Shown here one piece after another: positions 1-7,423 of a DNA stretch of 12,098 bases (position 1 is the first letter of the stretch; each line of letters begins with the position of its first letter). This stretch comes from CAYLOP01 sp964385305. Lineage in GTDB: Bacteria; Chloroflexota; Anaerolineae; Anaerolineales; E44-bin32. The translations under genes and the position numbers were made by a program. The stretch covers positions 1 through 12,098 of the forward strand of contig CAYLOP010000093.1 of NCBI GenBank assembly GCA_964385305.1, given 5' to 3'. Below the pieces are notes generated by a model, which did no database searches, was not told the origin of the DNA, and saw only the letters and a program-made list of their open reading frames with translations.

Positions 1-211
1 GATGAACGAGGTAATGAAGACCCTCACCATCATCACAACGCTCTTCATGCCGCTAGCGTTCCTGACGGGTTTCTTTGGTACGAACTTCTTTCAACCGACC
101 ATTCCACTGACCGCCTGGACAGGAAAGATCGCGTTCTACCTTAACCTGGCTGCAATGGTTATCGTCCCCGCAATAATGTACCTCTGGATGCGCCGAAGAG
201 CCTGGATGTAG
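1..211 (+). CDS. CorA-family divalent metal-ion transporter, C-terminal end (5' partial)
   Basis: This is the last 69 codons or so of a CorA-type magnesium/cobalt channel of the inner membrane; the frame is open to the left edge, so the large cytoplasmic domain lies outside the window and the Met at base 2 is probably internal. Visible are the end of the long stalk helix (NEVMKTLTIITT), the first membrane segment (about residues 8-25 of the visible part), the pore-mouth motif, a short periplasmic loop, the second membrane segment (about 43-63) and a basic tail (MRRRAWM) at the inner face. This two-helix C-terminus with a positive end is the CorA signature. The usual GMN motif reads GTN here (residues 26-28), which may alter ion choice; I cannot tell whether Mg, Co, Ni or Zn is carried. 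It ends with TAG. Confidence 0.85.
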   Translation, partial: MNEVMKTLTIITTLFMPLAFLTGFFGTNFFQPTIPLTAWTGKIAFYLNLAAMVIVPAIMYLWMRRRAWM

Positions 212-898
212 CCAATCGAACGACAGGGGTCGCACAGCATTTACTCAGGAATTCGGTGAACGGCTAAAGCCCCATGGGGCATCGGACCGAATCCTAATCG
301 CGAATCCCTCGTTTCATCCAACCCACCGGATCATCACGATTTACGAGAACTCAAGCTTGGTTCGATGTTTTACTCTCGAAGGTAACACTCAGGCCGTAAA
401 AAGATGGTGAAACTGAGTCGTCCGATACTGACCTACCTCGGATGTCTCACCCCAAGGCACCACCTTCGTATTCGAACATTCCCTCTTGAGGCTATGAGCC
501 CGCATCCTGGATGAGCACTTTACCCTTTCCGAGTTCCGAGATGTATCGCCACTTTGAAGAAACAAGACTGGAGAACGACGACCCGCTGATGACTAGTCCA
601 AATCACAAAATGCATGGCAGTCGAGAATTCTTGTTGCCGAGCACCGATCCCATAAAAACGTGCTATGATTTAATAACCTCGGCATCTTCTTCTTGCTCTT
701 CCAAAGTGCGTCTAATTAGTTCTCTTCTTACATAAACGAAGAAGGTTGTCCGAGGACCGGCTTCCTCATTCCAATCCCACTGGAGCCGATTAAGACAATC
801 GGGCGTTAGCCTCAGCGCGATGCCGGGTTTGGTTGGGCGGGTGGCTCAGCTCGGGACCTTCAGATTGACTCAAGGAATCACGTAGTGGAGGACTTTTT
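212..898. other. 687-base interval without a supported gene
   Basis: Apart from the nested inverted repeat at 251-292, I see no RNA gene or mobile element. Open frames are short and poorly supported. One of 74 codons on the + strand (511-735) has no Shine-Dalgarno sequence. One on the - strand (663-845) encodes a charged tail with residues such as RRELIRRTLEEQEEDAE but has no ATG, GTG or TTG start in its N-terminal half. The second could be a gene remnant, though a run of that length is also expected by chance. Confidence 0.5.
251..292. repeat. Nested inverted repeat downstream of the corA-like gene
   Basis: ATTCGGT at 251-257 is matched by its inverse ACCGAAT at 286-292, and between them lies the perfect 12-base palindrome GCCCCATGGGGC (269-280). 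It begins 39 bases after the corA-like stop codon. The place would suit a transcription end or RNA-processing hairpin, but there is no run of T after it, so it is not a standard intrinsic terminator. Confidence 0.35.
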
Positions 899-1576
899 AT
901 GGCAATAAAAGGCGATCATGCAAAATCTGAATTGGGTTATGTGTTTGAGCCCATACAATATCCCCATTCGCTTGGGCACCCTCGCTTAGACATTACCCTG
1001 AGCAAAGTCCCTTCAGACTTGCACTTTGATCCCGAGGAGGTTCATCTATTTATTACGCCTTCCCTCGAAAAGGCTCATCGAAAATCGATTGAACATCTGA
1101 AGATTTTTCATCCATGGACGTATCAAACTTTTTATCGCGTTGCTCCAGGTATATTGATCATTGAAGATCGAAAAGGAAAAAAAGTTGAGGCTTATTCATT
1201 CGGTGGCAATTTACAAATAGAATCAGATGATGCAACTACAAAGTGCATCATCGAATCGGCCGCCCCGATCCTTGAAATCATTGAGACGAATCCGGTCGTG
1301 AAGGTATTGGTGGAAGAGGTGGAAATAATCTTCGCGAAAAGACGAGCGATTTGGGCTCACGATACAGAAGGATACGAGGCACGTTTGGCGGATATCCCTC
1401 CAGAGCTATTGTATTCATCATGTCTTGTGGAGTTACGAGCCAAATTTGAAGGCTCGCACATAAGCGATGGGACGGGAATCTATGAATTCATCGAATCTAT
1501 CGATAGTGAGATGAGAAGTCGAATGCAGGAAGGATTATGGCCCGATGAAGTTCCTTCAATTTCAGAGATCCTATAG
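899..1576 (+). CDS. Hypothetical protein, 225 aa, family not recognised
   Basis: A 225-codon frame with ATG start, preceded by GGAGG at 887-891 at a spacing of 7 bases; this good ribosome-binding site supports both the gene and the start. The product looks soluble: no signal peptide or membrane segment, many acidic residues, and a mixed alpha/beta pattern with beta-like stretches near residues 75-110 (YRVAPGILIIEDRKGKKVEAYSFGG) and helical, Glu-rich stretches near 120-150 and 200-215. I find no catalytic motif that I can name. The base composition looks more AT-rich than the methyltransferase operon to the right, which may hint at a different origin. The gene is isolated, with about 690 empty bases before it and about 500 after it, so context gives no function. 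Ends with TAG. Confidence 0.75.
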   Translation: MAIKGDHAKSELGYVFEPIQYPHSLGHPRLDITLSKVPSDLHFDPEEVHLFITPSLEKAHRKSIEHLKIFHPWTYQTFYRVAPGILIIEDRKGKKVEAYSFGGNLQIESDDATTKCIIESAAPILEIIETNPVVKVLVEEVEIIFAKRRAIWAHDTEGYEARLADIPPELLYSSCLVELRAKFEGSHISDGTGIYEFIESIDSEMRSRMQEGLWPDEVPSISEIL

Positions 1577-2084
1577 ATCTAACCTTCATCGTTTATTCAT
1601 GAATATATTGCATCACTATGATTATTCAATACATCACTAGTGTCAATTGGCACATTCGTAGCAACCGACCCCGCGGGCTGTGCGAATTACATTTGATGGA
1701 TCTGGAAGGGGATACGTGAAAAGCAATAGCAAGTGTGAGCGGGGCAGTTGAGTTCAGAACCATTAGGCGAAACGCTCTCTGCCCACGCATTTCACCAAAT
1801 AAGGTGCGAGACCAGCACGCCGTTAGGATGAGTCTGAAATGTTAAGGAGCTGCACTTTTAAGGGGAGCTCGTCGCGAGCGAACTACGCGTCCACCTACCT
1901 GCTTAACGGAGCTGTCATCCTCGACCCATTCGTACTACGCTCCGCTTCGCCCCATTTGGCGGCTAAATATTGTATTATATGAATATCAGCGAGTTCTCCA
2001 CAATCATCGCCCCAGCCCTCTGTGGAACCAACAAGAAGCTCTAATCGGCATATTCGATATGTACTAGATTAAGGAGGTTTATCA
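1577..2084. other. 508-base interval between the 225-aa protein and the DoxX-like gene
   Basis: No supported gene. It contains two copies of CATCACTA (1611-1618 and 1632-1639, 21 bases apart) just after the 225-aa gene, then the near-palindrome GTGTCAATTGGCAC (1640-1653). Near the right end is the AT-rich tract TATTGTATTATATG (1968-1981), which could carry a -10 element for the DoxX-like gene, but I find no matching -35. A 21-codon frame (1979-2044) lacks a ribosome-binding site. Confidence 0.4.
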
Positions 2085-2669
2085 ATGTCAACTTCAAGTC
2101 CAATTCGCCACGCCGCCATGACCGACCCGCCCTTCGCACAGTCGTTATTTGGCAGCACCCGTTGGTCCTGGCTCTGGTTAATGGCAAGACTTTATGTTGG
2201 TTATTCCTGGTTGACTTCTGGTTGGGGCAAACTCAATAGCCCAAACTGGATGCAAACCGGAGAAAGTCTGAAAAGCTTCTGGCAACAAGCAGTTCAAATT
2301 CCTCAACCACCCGCAAGACCTTTAATCGCCTACGCTTGGTATCGCGATTTCATTCAGGCTATGTTAGATTCAGGACAATATACTTGGTTCGCAAAGTTAA
2401 TCTCCATTGGGGAGTTCTTAGTGGGGATCGCTTTAATAATAGGTTTGCTTACTGGCATCGCTGCCTTCGTCGGAGGCTTCATGAATTGGAATTTCATGAT
2501 GGCAGGATCAGCAAGCATTAACCCTGTAATGTGCCTCTTTTCTATCCTCTTGATCCTTGCTTGGAAAACTGCAGGTTGGTATGGCATAGATCGCTGGCTG
2601 CTTCCAAAGTTAGGCACTCCCTGGAGACCGGGGATGATTTTCTCACAGCCTAGTAAGGAAAGCACATAG
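2085..2669 (+). CDS. DoxX-family integral membrane protein
   Basis: A 194-residue inner-membrane protein of the DoxX/DoxD family, whose founding members form the membrane part of thiosulfate:quinone oxidoreductase; most bacterial homologues have no proven role and are discussed in redox or thiol stress terms. The ATG at 2085 follows a full AAGGAGG (2071-2077) at 7 bases, so the start is well supported. Membrane segments lie at about residues 28-46, 103-131 and 147-165. Family marks are the first segment with RLYVGYSWLTSGWGKL (35-50), the GEFLVGIALIIGLLTG segment (109-124) and NFMMAGSASINP (136-147), which closely fits the DoxX consensus in this part. A soluble loop of about 50 residues (52-100) sits between the first two segments. 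It stands alone, with no sulfur or redox partner in the window, so its substrate is unknown. Confidence 0.88.
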   Translation: MSTSSPIRHAAMTDPPFAQSLFGSTRWSWLWLMARLYVGYSWLTSGWGKLNSPNWMQTGESLKSFWQQAVQIPQPPARPLIAYAWYRDFIQAMLDSGQYTWFAKLISIGEFLVGIALIIGLLTGIAAFVGGFMNWNFMMAGSASINPVMCLFSILLILAWKTAGWYGIDRWLLPKLGTPWRPGMIFSQPSKEST

Positions 2670-3353
2670 TTTATATTTATCCCGCTGATATCAATTTAGT
2701 TCAGTATGCAATCCTGGTTGTCAATTGACTGGTAATGAAATCGCCTATATACGATCCTGAGGTCGTTGAAATCTAGGTCTCCTAACCACTTCCATGAGAA
2801 TGCCTAAGTTTTCGTCGACGTTCCAGAGGGATCGCTATGCGGATGGCAACCCTTCTCTTTGATCCTCAATAGCTAACACATCCTTCCGTTTCACTTCCAT
2901 CCGCACTCCTTGTGGGCTCATATCGCAAACCCGATGTCCATTGGCATTCGGGCCAGGGGTGTGCCGTCGACTCGCTGGCAGTTTCCAACAAAGTCCTTAA
3001 TAGCTAAACGCCGTCAAACGAATAAGACACCCGGTTGAGTGCACTTTTCCATTTTCAGGCAGCGGGGTTGGGATTTCCTGGCCTAGTCCACCAGGTCAGG
3101 CGGACCCAGGACTTTCAAGTTGTGGGACTGACGAGTGGTCTTAATTCCATCCCGTAGCGTTATACAACTTCCCCTAAATGCAATCTCAGCAATCATGCCG
3201 TGAGAGAATTTCCCGCTTCGGTCTTCCGCATCACCACAGCAATTGGCATCCGCAGTCAAACGCGTGCGGGCGTGGGATCTCGAAGTATTGTTCCGACCCT
3301 GGCCTATCGCCCGATGCCAACGATCACGCGCATGGGTCGTGAATCTTGTTTTC
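2670..3353. other. 684-base interval without a supported gene
   Basis: No gene is convincing here. A 106-codon - strand frame (3083-3403) overlaps the end of the 213-aa gene in another frame, has no ribosome-binding site and has an unusual His/Arg/Thr/Ser-rich composition. A shorter - strand run (open about 2835-3004, possible ATG at 2921) encodes MEVKRKDVLAIEDQ-like residues without a Shine-Dalgarno sequence. GTCAATTGAC (2720-2729) is a perfect 10-base palindrome 50 bases after the DoxX-like gene. The interval may hold decayed genes or an unrecognised non-coding element. Confidence 0.4.
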
Positions 3354-3995
3354 CTAATTACTGAAAGCTGGGCAGTTAACGCCACCGGGAAAAACGACAT
3401 CAAACAGGAATAACGTATAGTCTAACGAGCTTGAGGGTGGGCCTGCAAATGACTTTGTAAACACCAGTTTTTCTGGAGGGGGAGCCATGTAGAGCGGACT
3501 GGGGTCGAAGGCAAGATCAATGGAGCAATTATGTCCGATCAAGGTCGAATCGGTCGGTTTCATTCCCACAAAGAGTTCAAACTTGCATGCCGAAGGCGTA
3601 AAAGTACCCATAACGCTATACTTGACGTTGTGCAGGATGTAGAACCAACATAGTTCACCCATATCCAATGCGCCCATGTCGACTCTCTGTGTGCTAATGA
3701 GAGATCCATTTACGATAAATTGATTCGGATTATCATCATCCTTAACAATCTTTATGTTAATCTCTTCTACACAATTGGATTCGAACCCATAGTAGTCCTG
3801 GGCTTCATACTCAACCTTGAGCTTCGCACTCCCTTCATCCAACACAACTTCAACGGGTTCGAAAACGATTTCATCCGCTTCCTGAGCGGATTTCTTTCTC
3901 TGAATATTGGCTGCGATTAGGATCACAGTTATTGTTATGAACACCATCAAAGCCGTAAGCACGATCCCCGTCGCCTTTGGGGATGTATTCTTCAC
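3354..3995 (-). CDS. Hypothetical membrane-anchored protein, 213 aa
   Basis: The GTG at 3995 is chosen because an AGGAGG sits 7 bases upstream (complement of 4003-4008). Residues 1-9 are a short positive cytoplasmic end, 10-29 a single hydrophobic segment (IVLTALMVFITITVILIAAN), followed at once by RKK, which fits an anchor with the rest outside the membrane or an uncleaved signal. The outer part (about 180 residues) looks beta-rich and contains five cysteines (75, 116, 137, 157, 208), which could pair in disulfides, and a Pro-rich stretch (APPPEK, 171-176). There is no lipobox and I recognise no family. It is transcribed in the same direction as the glutamine synthetase but 232 bases after it, with its own putative operator region, so it is probably a separate unit. 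Ends with TAG. Function unknown. Confidence 0.7.
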   Translation of the reverse strand: MKNTSPKATGIVLTALMVFITITVILIAANIQRKKSAQEADEIVFEPVEVVLDEGSAKLKVEYEAQDYYGFESNCVEEINIKIVKDDDNPNQFIVNGSLISTQRVDMGALDMGELCWFYILHNVKYSVMGTFTPSACKFELFVGMKPTDSTLIGHNCSIDLAFDPSPLYMAPPPEKLVFTKSFAGPPSSSLDYTLFLFDVVFPGGVNCPAFSN

Positions 3996-4002
3996 GGAGT
4001 GA

Positions 4003-4008
4003 CCTCCT
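4003..4008 (-). promoter_or_regulatory. Ribosome-binding site deciding the GTG start of the 213-aa protein
   Basis: The complement reads AGGAGG, 7 bases before GTG at 3995. No in-frame ATG fits this site. Confidence 0.7.
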
Positions 4009-4028
4009 GCAAAGATGATTCTCGATTG

Positions 4029-4043
4029 TGTGTAGAATACACA
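4029..4043. promoter_or_regulatory. Putative operator: TGTGTA-N3-TACACA palindrome
   Basis: TGTGTAGAATACACA is a perfect 6-base inverted repeat with a 3-base centre, ending 33 bases upstream of the GTG of the 213-aa gene. On the - strand it contains TATTCT, a weak -10-like hexamer, so a bound protein could block transcription. A second copy of the same half-site pair lies at 4087-4096. The regulator is unknown. Confidence 0.4.
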
Positions 4044-4086
4044 AGATTTCTAGATCACGCGTTGTAGGCACCACGCGGAACCTACC

Positions 4087-4096
4087 TGTGTACACA
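4087..4096. promoter_or_regulatory. Putative operator: TGTGTACACA palindrome
   Basis: A perfect 10-base palindrome built from the same TGTGTA/TACACA half-sites as the element at 4029-4043, here overlapping. The centres are about 55 bases apart, a little over five helical turns, which would suit co-operative binding on one DNA face. Both sites are in the 232-base gap between the glutamine synthetase gene and the 213-aa gene. Confidence 0.35.
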
Positions 4097-4227
4097 CATT
4101 CCCGAGGAAAAAGTCGGCAAAGACAAGCGACCGGAACAGGAAAGGGAGTTCACAAATCTTCGACGTAGGCGAGGCATCCACCGTTGTCGTTCAGGAAACA
4201 AACGGGGATGGATAATCTACCTACATC

Positions 4228-5649
4228 TCATACATCGAAATACAGTTTCATTTCATAAGGATGGGGCCGGCTACGGATGGCATGGCAATCCGAGCGCCTT
4301 TTATGATCGATCCATCGCTGGATTAATTCCTTGGAGAAGACATTTCCCGCTATCAAAAAGTCATGGTCCATTTCTAATGCGCTCAGTGCTTCGTCGAGGG
4401 ATCCAGGTAATCGTTGGATGGTCTTCCTTTTGGCATCGTCCCAGGAAAAGATATTCTCTTCGATGGGTCCAAACCCAGCTGCAGCGGGATCGATCTCCTT
4501 GAGGATCCCATCTATTCCTGCGAGCAATTGTGCCGCTAATGCAAGATAGATGTTGGAAGTAGCGTCCGGCGTGCGAAATTCCAATCGGACGGTATCTGGC
4601 TTGTTGGCATACCCGGGAATGCGGATAGCAGCACTGCGATTGCCGAGAGAGAAGATGGGATATACAGGTGCTTCGTATCCTGGCACCAGGCGACGGTAGG
4701 AGTTGGTGCTCGGATTGGTTAAAGCCATAAGTGCCGGACTGTGGCTCAAGATACCACCAATATAATGCAGCGCTGTTTGACTGAGGAGGCCATACCCTTC
4801 TTCACGGTAGAAGAGATTCTTTCCTTTTAAGAATAGCTGTTGATGGAAATGCATGCCGTTTCCGGCCTCGTTATAAAGGGGTTTGGGCATGAAGGTTGCA
4901 GTTTTTCCATGAGCGTTTGCCGTCATCTTGGTGACATACTTGGTCAGCAGGGTCGCATCTCCAGCAGCTACCAGCCCCAACATCGGAATTTCAATTTCAC
5001 ATTGACCAAAGCTCCCAACTTCGTGATGGTGATATTTAACCGGCACATCCATGGCCTCAAGATGCAATGTCATTTCCGTTCGTACATTGTGGAGTTTGTC
5101 GGAAGGGGGAAGCGCGTGATAACCCCCGTGAAGCGGTATGGAATAGCCGCTGCCAACTTCAGCACATTCCCAATCCGCTTCATCGGAATCGAGCCGGTAT
5201 CCCGCGCGGTTGATACCCCCTTCATAATGAGCCTCCTCAAACACGTAAAACTCAAACTCAGGCCCCCAGCGACTCTCATCGGCGACGCCGATATCTTGGA
5301 GGTACACCTCCGCGCGGATCGCGATATTGCGCGGATCATCCGCAAGAGCTGCGTGGTCATCCGCCTCCAATATGGCGCAGATAAAACTGAGCGTTGGCAC
5401 CTCCCAGAAGGGGTCAGGCACGCCTGTGGAGATATCCGGGGCAAGTATCAAGTCGCTGGCTCGGATGCTTTTAAATCCCAACGATGAACCATCGAATCCA
5501 ACGCCCTCCGCGATCAATGTTGGCGTAAATCGGGTCGACGGGAAAGTAATATGGCGCCACCGACCCCATAAGTCACAGAACTTGAGGTCCACCATCTGAA
5601 TACCGTGTTCTTTGATATAGCTTTCCACTTCTTCAAAAGCTTGGAACAT
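4228..5649 (-). CDS. glnA: Glutamine synthetase, type I (glnA family)
   Basis: ATP-dependent ligation of ammonia to glutamate in the cytoplasm. The 473-residue length matches type I enzymes (E. coli 469). Active-site positions are all present: GFDGSS with D53 and S56 (ammonium site), PEFEF with E131/E133 (metals), GGYHALPP with Y177, HHHEVGSFGQCE (E210, E218), GNGMHFHQ (263-270, metal His), NPSTNSYRRLVPGYEAPV (312-329, flexible-loop Glu326), NRSAAIRIP (337-345) and RLEFRTPD with E357. The C-terminus HPYEMKLYFDV is typical. The adenylylation Tyr of the E. coli type (Y397, in NLYDLPP) aligns with F401 in NIFSWDD, so control by adenylylation is not expected. It lies 288 bases after two mttB-type genes, so it may assimilate nitrogen released by amine breakdown. 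A ligase for methylamine or ethanolamine is possible but less likely, because the ammonium site is intact. GGGGGA before the ATG is a weak ribosome-binding site. Confidence 0.93.
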   Translation of the reverse strand: MFQAFEEVESYIKEHGIQMVDLKFCDLWGRWRHITFPSTRFTPTLIAEGVGFDGSSLGFKSIRASDLILAPDISTGVPDPFWEVPTLSFICAILEADDHAALADDPRNIAIRAEVYLQDIGVADESRWGPEFEFYVFEEAHYEGGINRAGYRLDSDEADWECAEVGSGYSIPLHGGYHALPPSDKLHNVRTEMTLHLEAMDVPVKYHHHEVGSFGQCEIEIPMLGLVAAGDATLLTKYVTKMTANAHGKTATFMPKPLYNEAGNGMHFHQQLFLKGKNLFYREEGYGLLSQTALHYIGGILSHSPALMALTNPSTNSYRRLVPGYEAPVYPIFSLGNRSAAIRIPGYANKPDTVRLEFRTPDATSNIYLALAAQLLAGIDGILKEIDPAAAGFGPIEENIFSWDDAKRKTIQRLPGSLDEALSALEMDHDFLIAGNVFSKELIQRWIDHKRRSDCHAIRSRPHPYEMKLYFDV

Positions 5650-5937
5650 ATCGGGTCCCCCGTATACTCCAGATCTTGCGACTCGGAAACTCGTCTGGAA
5701 CTTTCTAATCAGTCGCCAGGATTTAGCGACGATGAACTTCTGATACTGGCATGATCATGATTGCCTTTAACGAATGCTTTGAATGAATCTATTCCAATAC
5801 ACCAGGTTCAAGAGACGATCCGCCTTCGCACCCCCAGATTGTGCTCCTTGGTTATAACGTTTAGCTCACGCCTTCTTCCTGCGCCATGTGGAATATCTAA
5901 TATAATCCTAACTGCGCAGCTGTCGCATATGCGCTCC
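5650..5937 (-). promoter_or_regulatory. Intergenic gap before the glutamine synthetase gene, with a weak promoter candidate
   Basis: This 288-base gap separates the mttB-type genes from glnA and contains no gene. On the - strand GCGACA (5926-5921) and TATATT (5904-5899) are 16 bases apart, 4/6 and 5/6 matches to the sigma-70 boxes. Used, they would give a leader of about 240 bases. Palindromes CTGCGCAG (5912-5919) and CGCATATGCG (near 5924-5933) overlap this promoter candidate. No intrinsic terminator is visible, so read-through from the operon remains possible. Confidence 0.25.
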
Positions 5938-7386
5938 TCACCTGGCCTCATCCCGTTCGGAAAGCACGTCCGTAAACACGGCCTCTGCCTCGTCTGGCAC
6001 AGGCGGGGCCTTGTGTGTAGCCAGAATCTCCCTAGCACGTTCGTTCGCCCTTTTAAGCATGTCCTTCGACCCGGAGTCCACCCAGGAATCATAGCGGCTG
6101 CGATCGATCACCCTGGGTGTCCATTGCGCCCATCGCCAGTTGTCCAGGGTGTGGGCATCCGCCAAGAAGCCTGCTCCAGGTCTGACACGAGCGATGGCAT
6201 CCAAGGCGAGCGAGGTTTCGTCGACGGTGAGCCCTTCCATGAGAAAACGCGTCATGCGGATGATCTCATCCGCGATGATGAGCAGCTCTGCAGATGAAGT
6301 AGAACCGAATTCCACATACCCAACGTCGTGAACGAGTGTGCAACGCGTCAGGAATGCGCTCATGATCGAAAAGGTGGCTTCCAGCCCTGCCTGGGCATCC
6401 ACGACCTTGCTGTCGCTAGCGCCGCCAAATCCCCACGATGGTAGGTTATAGAAGCGGGCAAGATCCGTCCATGCAGTCATCCCCAGACTCCACTCCGGTG
6501 ATCCATAGCTCACGATGGCACTTTTCATGTCCATGGCGGCCGTGTTCATTCCATAGAGGTATGGCGTACCGGGCCGGATCAATTGAGAGATAATCAGCCC
6601 GACCATACACTCGGCGTTGCCAAGGGCAACCGCGCCAGCCACCGTGATCGGACCACCGCCGCCCGTGTTTGGCGAAGGAATATAGCACGCCGGAATTCCC
6701 TTTTCCGCACAAAAGACAATCTTTTGAAGCGACTCTTCTGGGATCAGTAAAGGTGAAATCGGTTCTGCGTAGAGCAAGAGGAAGGGTTTTGCACGTAAAG
6801 CTTCTTCACCACCGGCGAGTGCAGCTGCAATGCGGTAGATGTCCTCTGTATCTTTACGATCCTTCACCGTATAGACAATGGGTTTGACGGATCCGCGCAG
6901 CATGCGCATGAACGCATGGATATAAAGGTCGTCAGGCGGTACGTCTGAGGGATTCCCCATTGACATGACAAAGTCCATGTTGTCCAATGCGTCGCAAATA
7001 CATGCCATATCCTCGACGTCCTGTGCGATTGTTCGCCGACGTTCACCGGTCACCACATCGTGAATATAAATCGTGTCCGAACCAGGTCCAAAGTAGACGT
7101 TGCCCAACGCCAATTGCATCCCTATCGAGCCAAGTCGATCGTACATTGTGAAACTTGAGGGTGCTCGATCGATGGCATCGGTAACCAGATTCTCTGGAAT
7201 CAGGATCCGTCCTTGGCGTTCCATCGCGCCCGCCTGAAGAAGAATTTCCTTACCTTGAGGGTCCTGCATTTCTATGCCCGTCTGAGCGAGAATCTGCAAT
7301 GTGGCACTGTGGAGCGCCTGTACCTGCTCATCGGAAAGGACGCGGATCATCGGTTTCAAGGTTTCGATTGGCGTGTGTTGATCCAT
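5938..7386 (-). CDS. MttB-family corrinoid methyltransferase, non-pyrrolysine (copy 1)
   Basis: A 482-residue member of the trimethylamine methyltransferase family (COG5598), which moves a methyl group from a methylated amine to the cobalt of a partner corrinoid protein. The frame is uninterrupted and ends with TGA, so it lacks the amber-encoded pyrrolysine of archaeal MttB and belongs with homologues such as MtgB (glycine betaine), MtpB (proline betaine) and MtcB (carnitine). Visible marks: LSDEQVQALHSATLQIL near the N-terminus (17-33), glycine loop GGGGPITVAGA (242-252), GGASDSKVVDAQAG (321-334), LVHDVGYVEFG (351-361) and VRPGAGFL (401-408). The HDVGY segment resembles the betaine-type branch more than classical MttB. 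ATG at 7386 has AAGGAGG (complement of 7395-7401) 8 bases upstream. The gene starts 37 bases after the other mttB-type gene, so the two are almost certainly co-transcribed. Substrate cannot be deduced. Confidence 0.9.
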   Translation of the reverse strand: MDQHTPIETLKPMIRVLSDEQVQALHSATLQILAQTGIEMQDPQGKEILLQAGAMERQGRILIPENLVTDAIDRAPSSFTMYDRLGSIGMQLALGNVYFGPGSDTIYIHDVVTGERRRTIAQDVEDMACICDALDNMDFVMSMGNPSDVPPDDLYIHAFMRMLRGSVKPIVYTVKDRKDTEDIYRIAAALAGGEEALRAKPFLLLYAEPISPLLIPEESLQKIVFCAEKGIPACYIPSPNTGGGGPITVAGAVALGNAECMVGLIISQLIRPGTPYLYGMNTAAMDMKSAIVSYGSPEWSLGMTAWTDLARFYNLPSWGFGGASDSKVVDAQAGLEATFSIMSAFLTRCTLVHDVGYVEFGSTSSAELLIIADEIIRMTRFLMEGLTVDETSLALDAIARVRPGAGFLADAHTLDNWRWAQWTPRVIDRSRYDSWVDSGSKDMLKRANERAREILATHKAPPVPDEAEAVFTDVLSERDEAR

Positions 7387-7423
7387 GAAAGTAGCCTCCT
7401 TACAATCTTATGGGGGCATCCAT

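Noticed and set aside
511..735. 74-codon + strand frame
   Set aside because: No Shine-Dalgarno sequence, no recognisable domain, and composition unlike the real genes nearby.
663..845. Gene remnant on the - strand with charged C-terminal sequence
   Set aside because: The run is about 60 codons without a start codon in its N-terminal half, upstream is closed by a TGA, and this length is expected by chance; it is noted only within the intergenic entry.
1760..1840. Possible integron attC-like site (TTAGGCG and CGCCGTTAGG)
   Set aside because: The paired core sites are not in the required inverted arrangement, and there is no integrase or cassette array.
3083..3403. 106-codon - strand frame
   Set aside because: Overlaps the 213-aa gene in another frame, lacks a ribosome-binding site and has an atypical composition. 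Part of its sequence recalls frames that run into tRNA genes, so I looked for a tRNA near 3060-3140; no anticodon stem or T-arm can be formed.
4840..5487. 215-codon + strand frame opposite the glutamine synthetase gene
   Set aside because: It is the antisense shadow of a gene whose catalytic motifs are all in place on the - strand.
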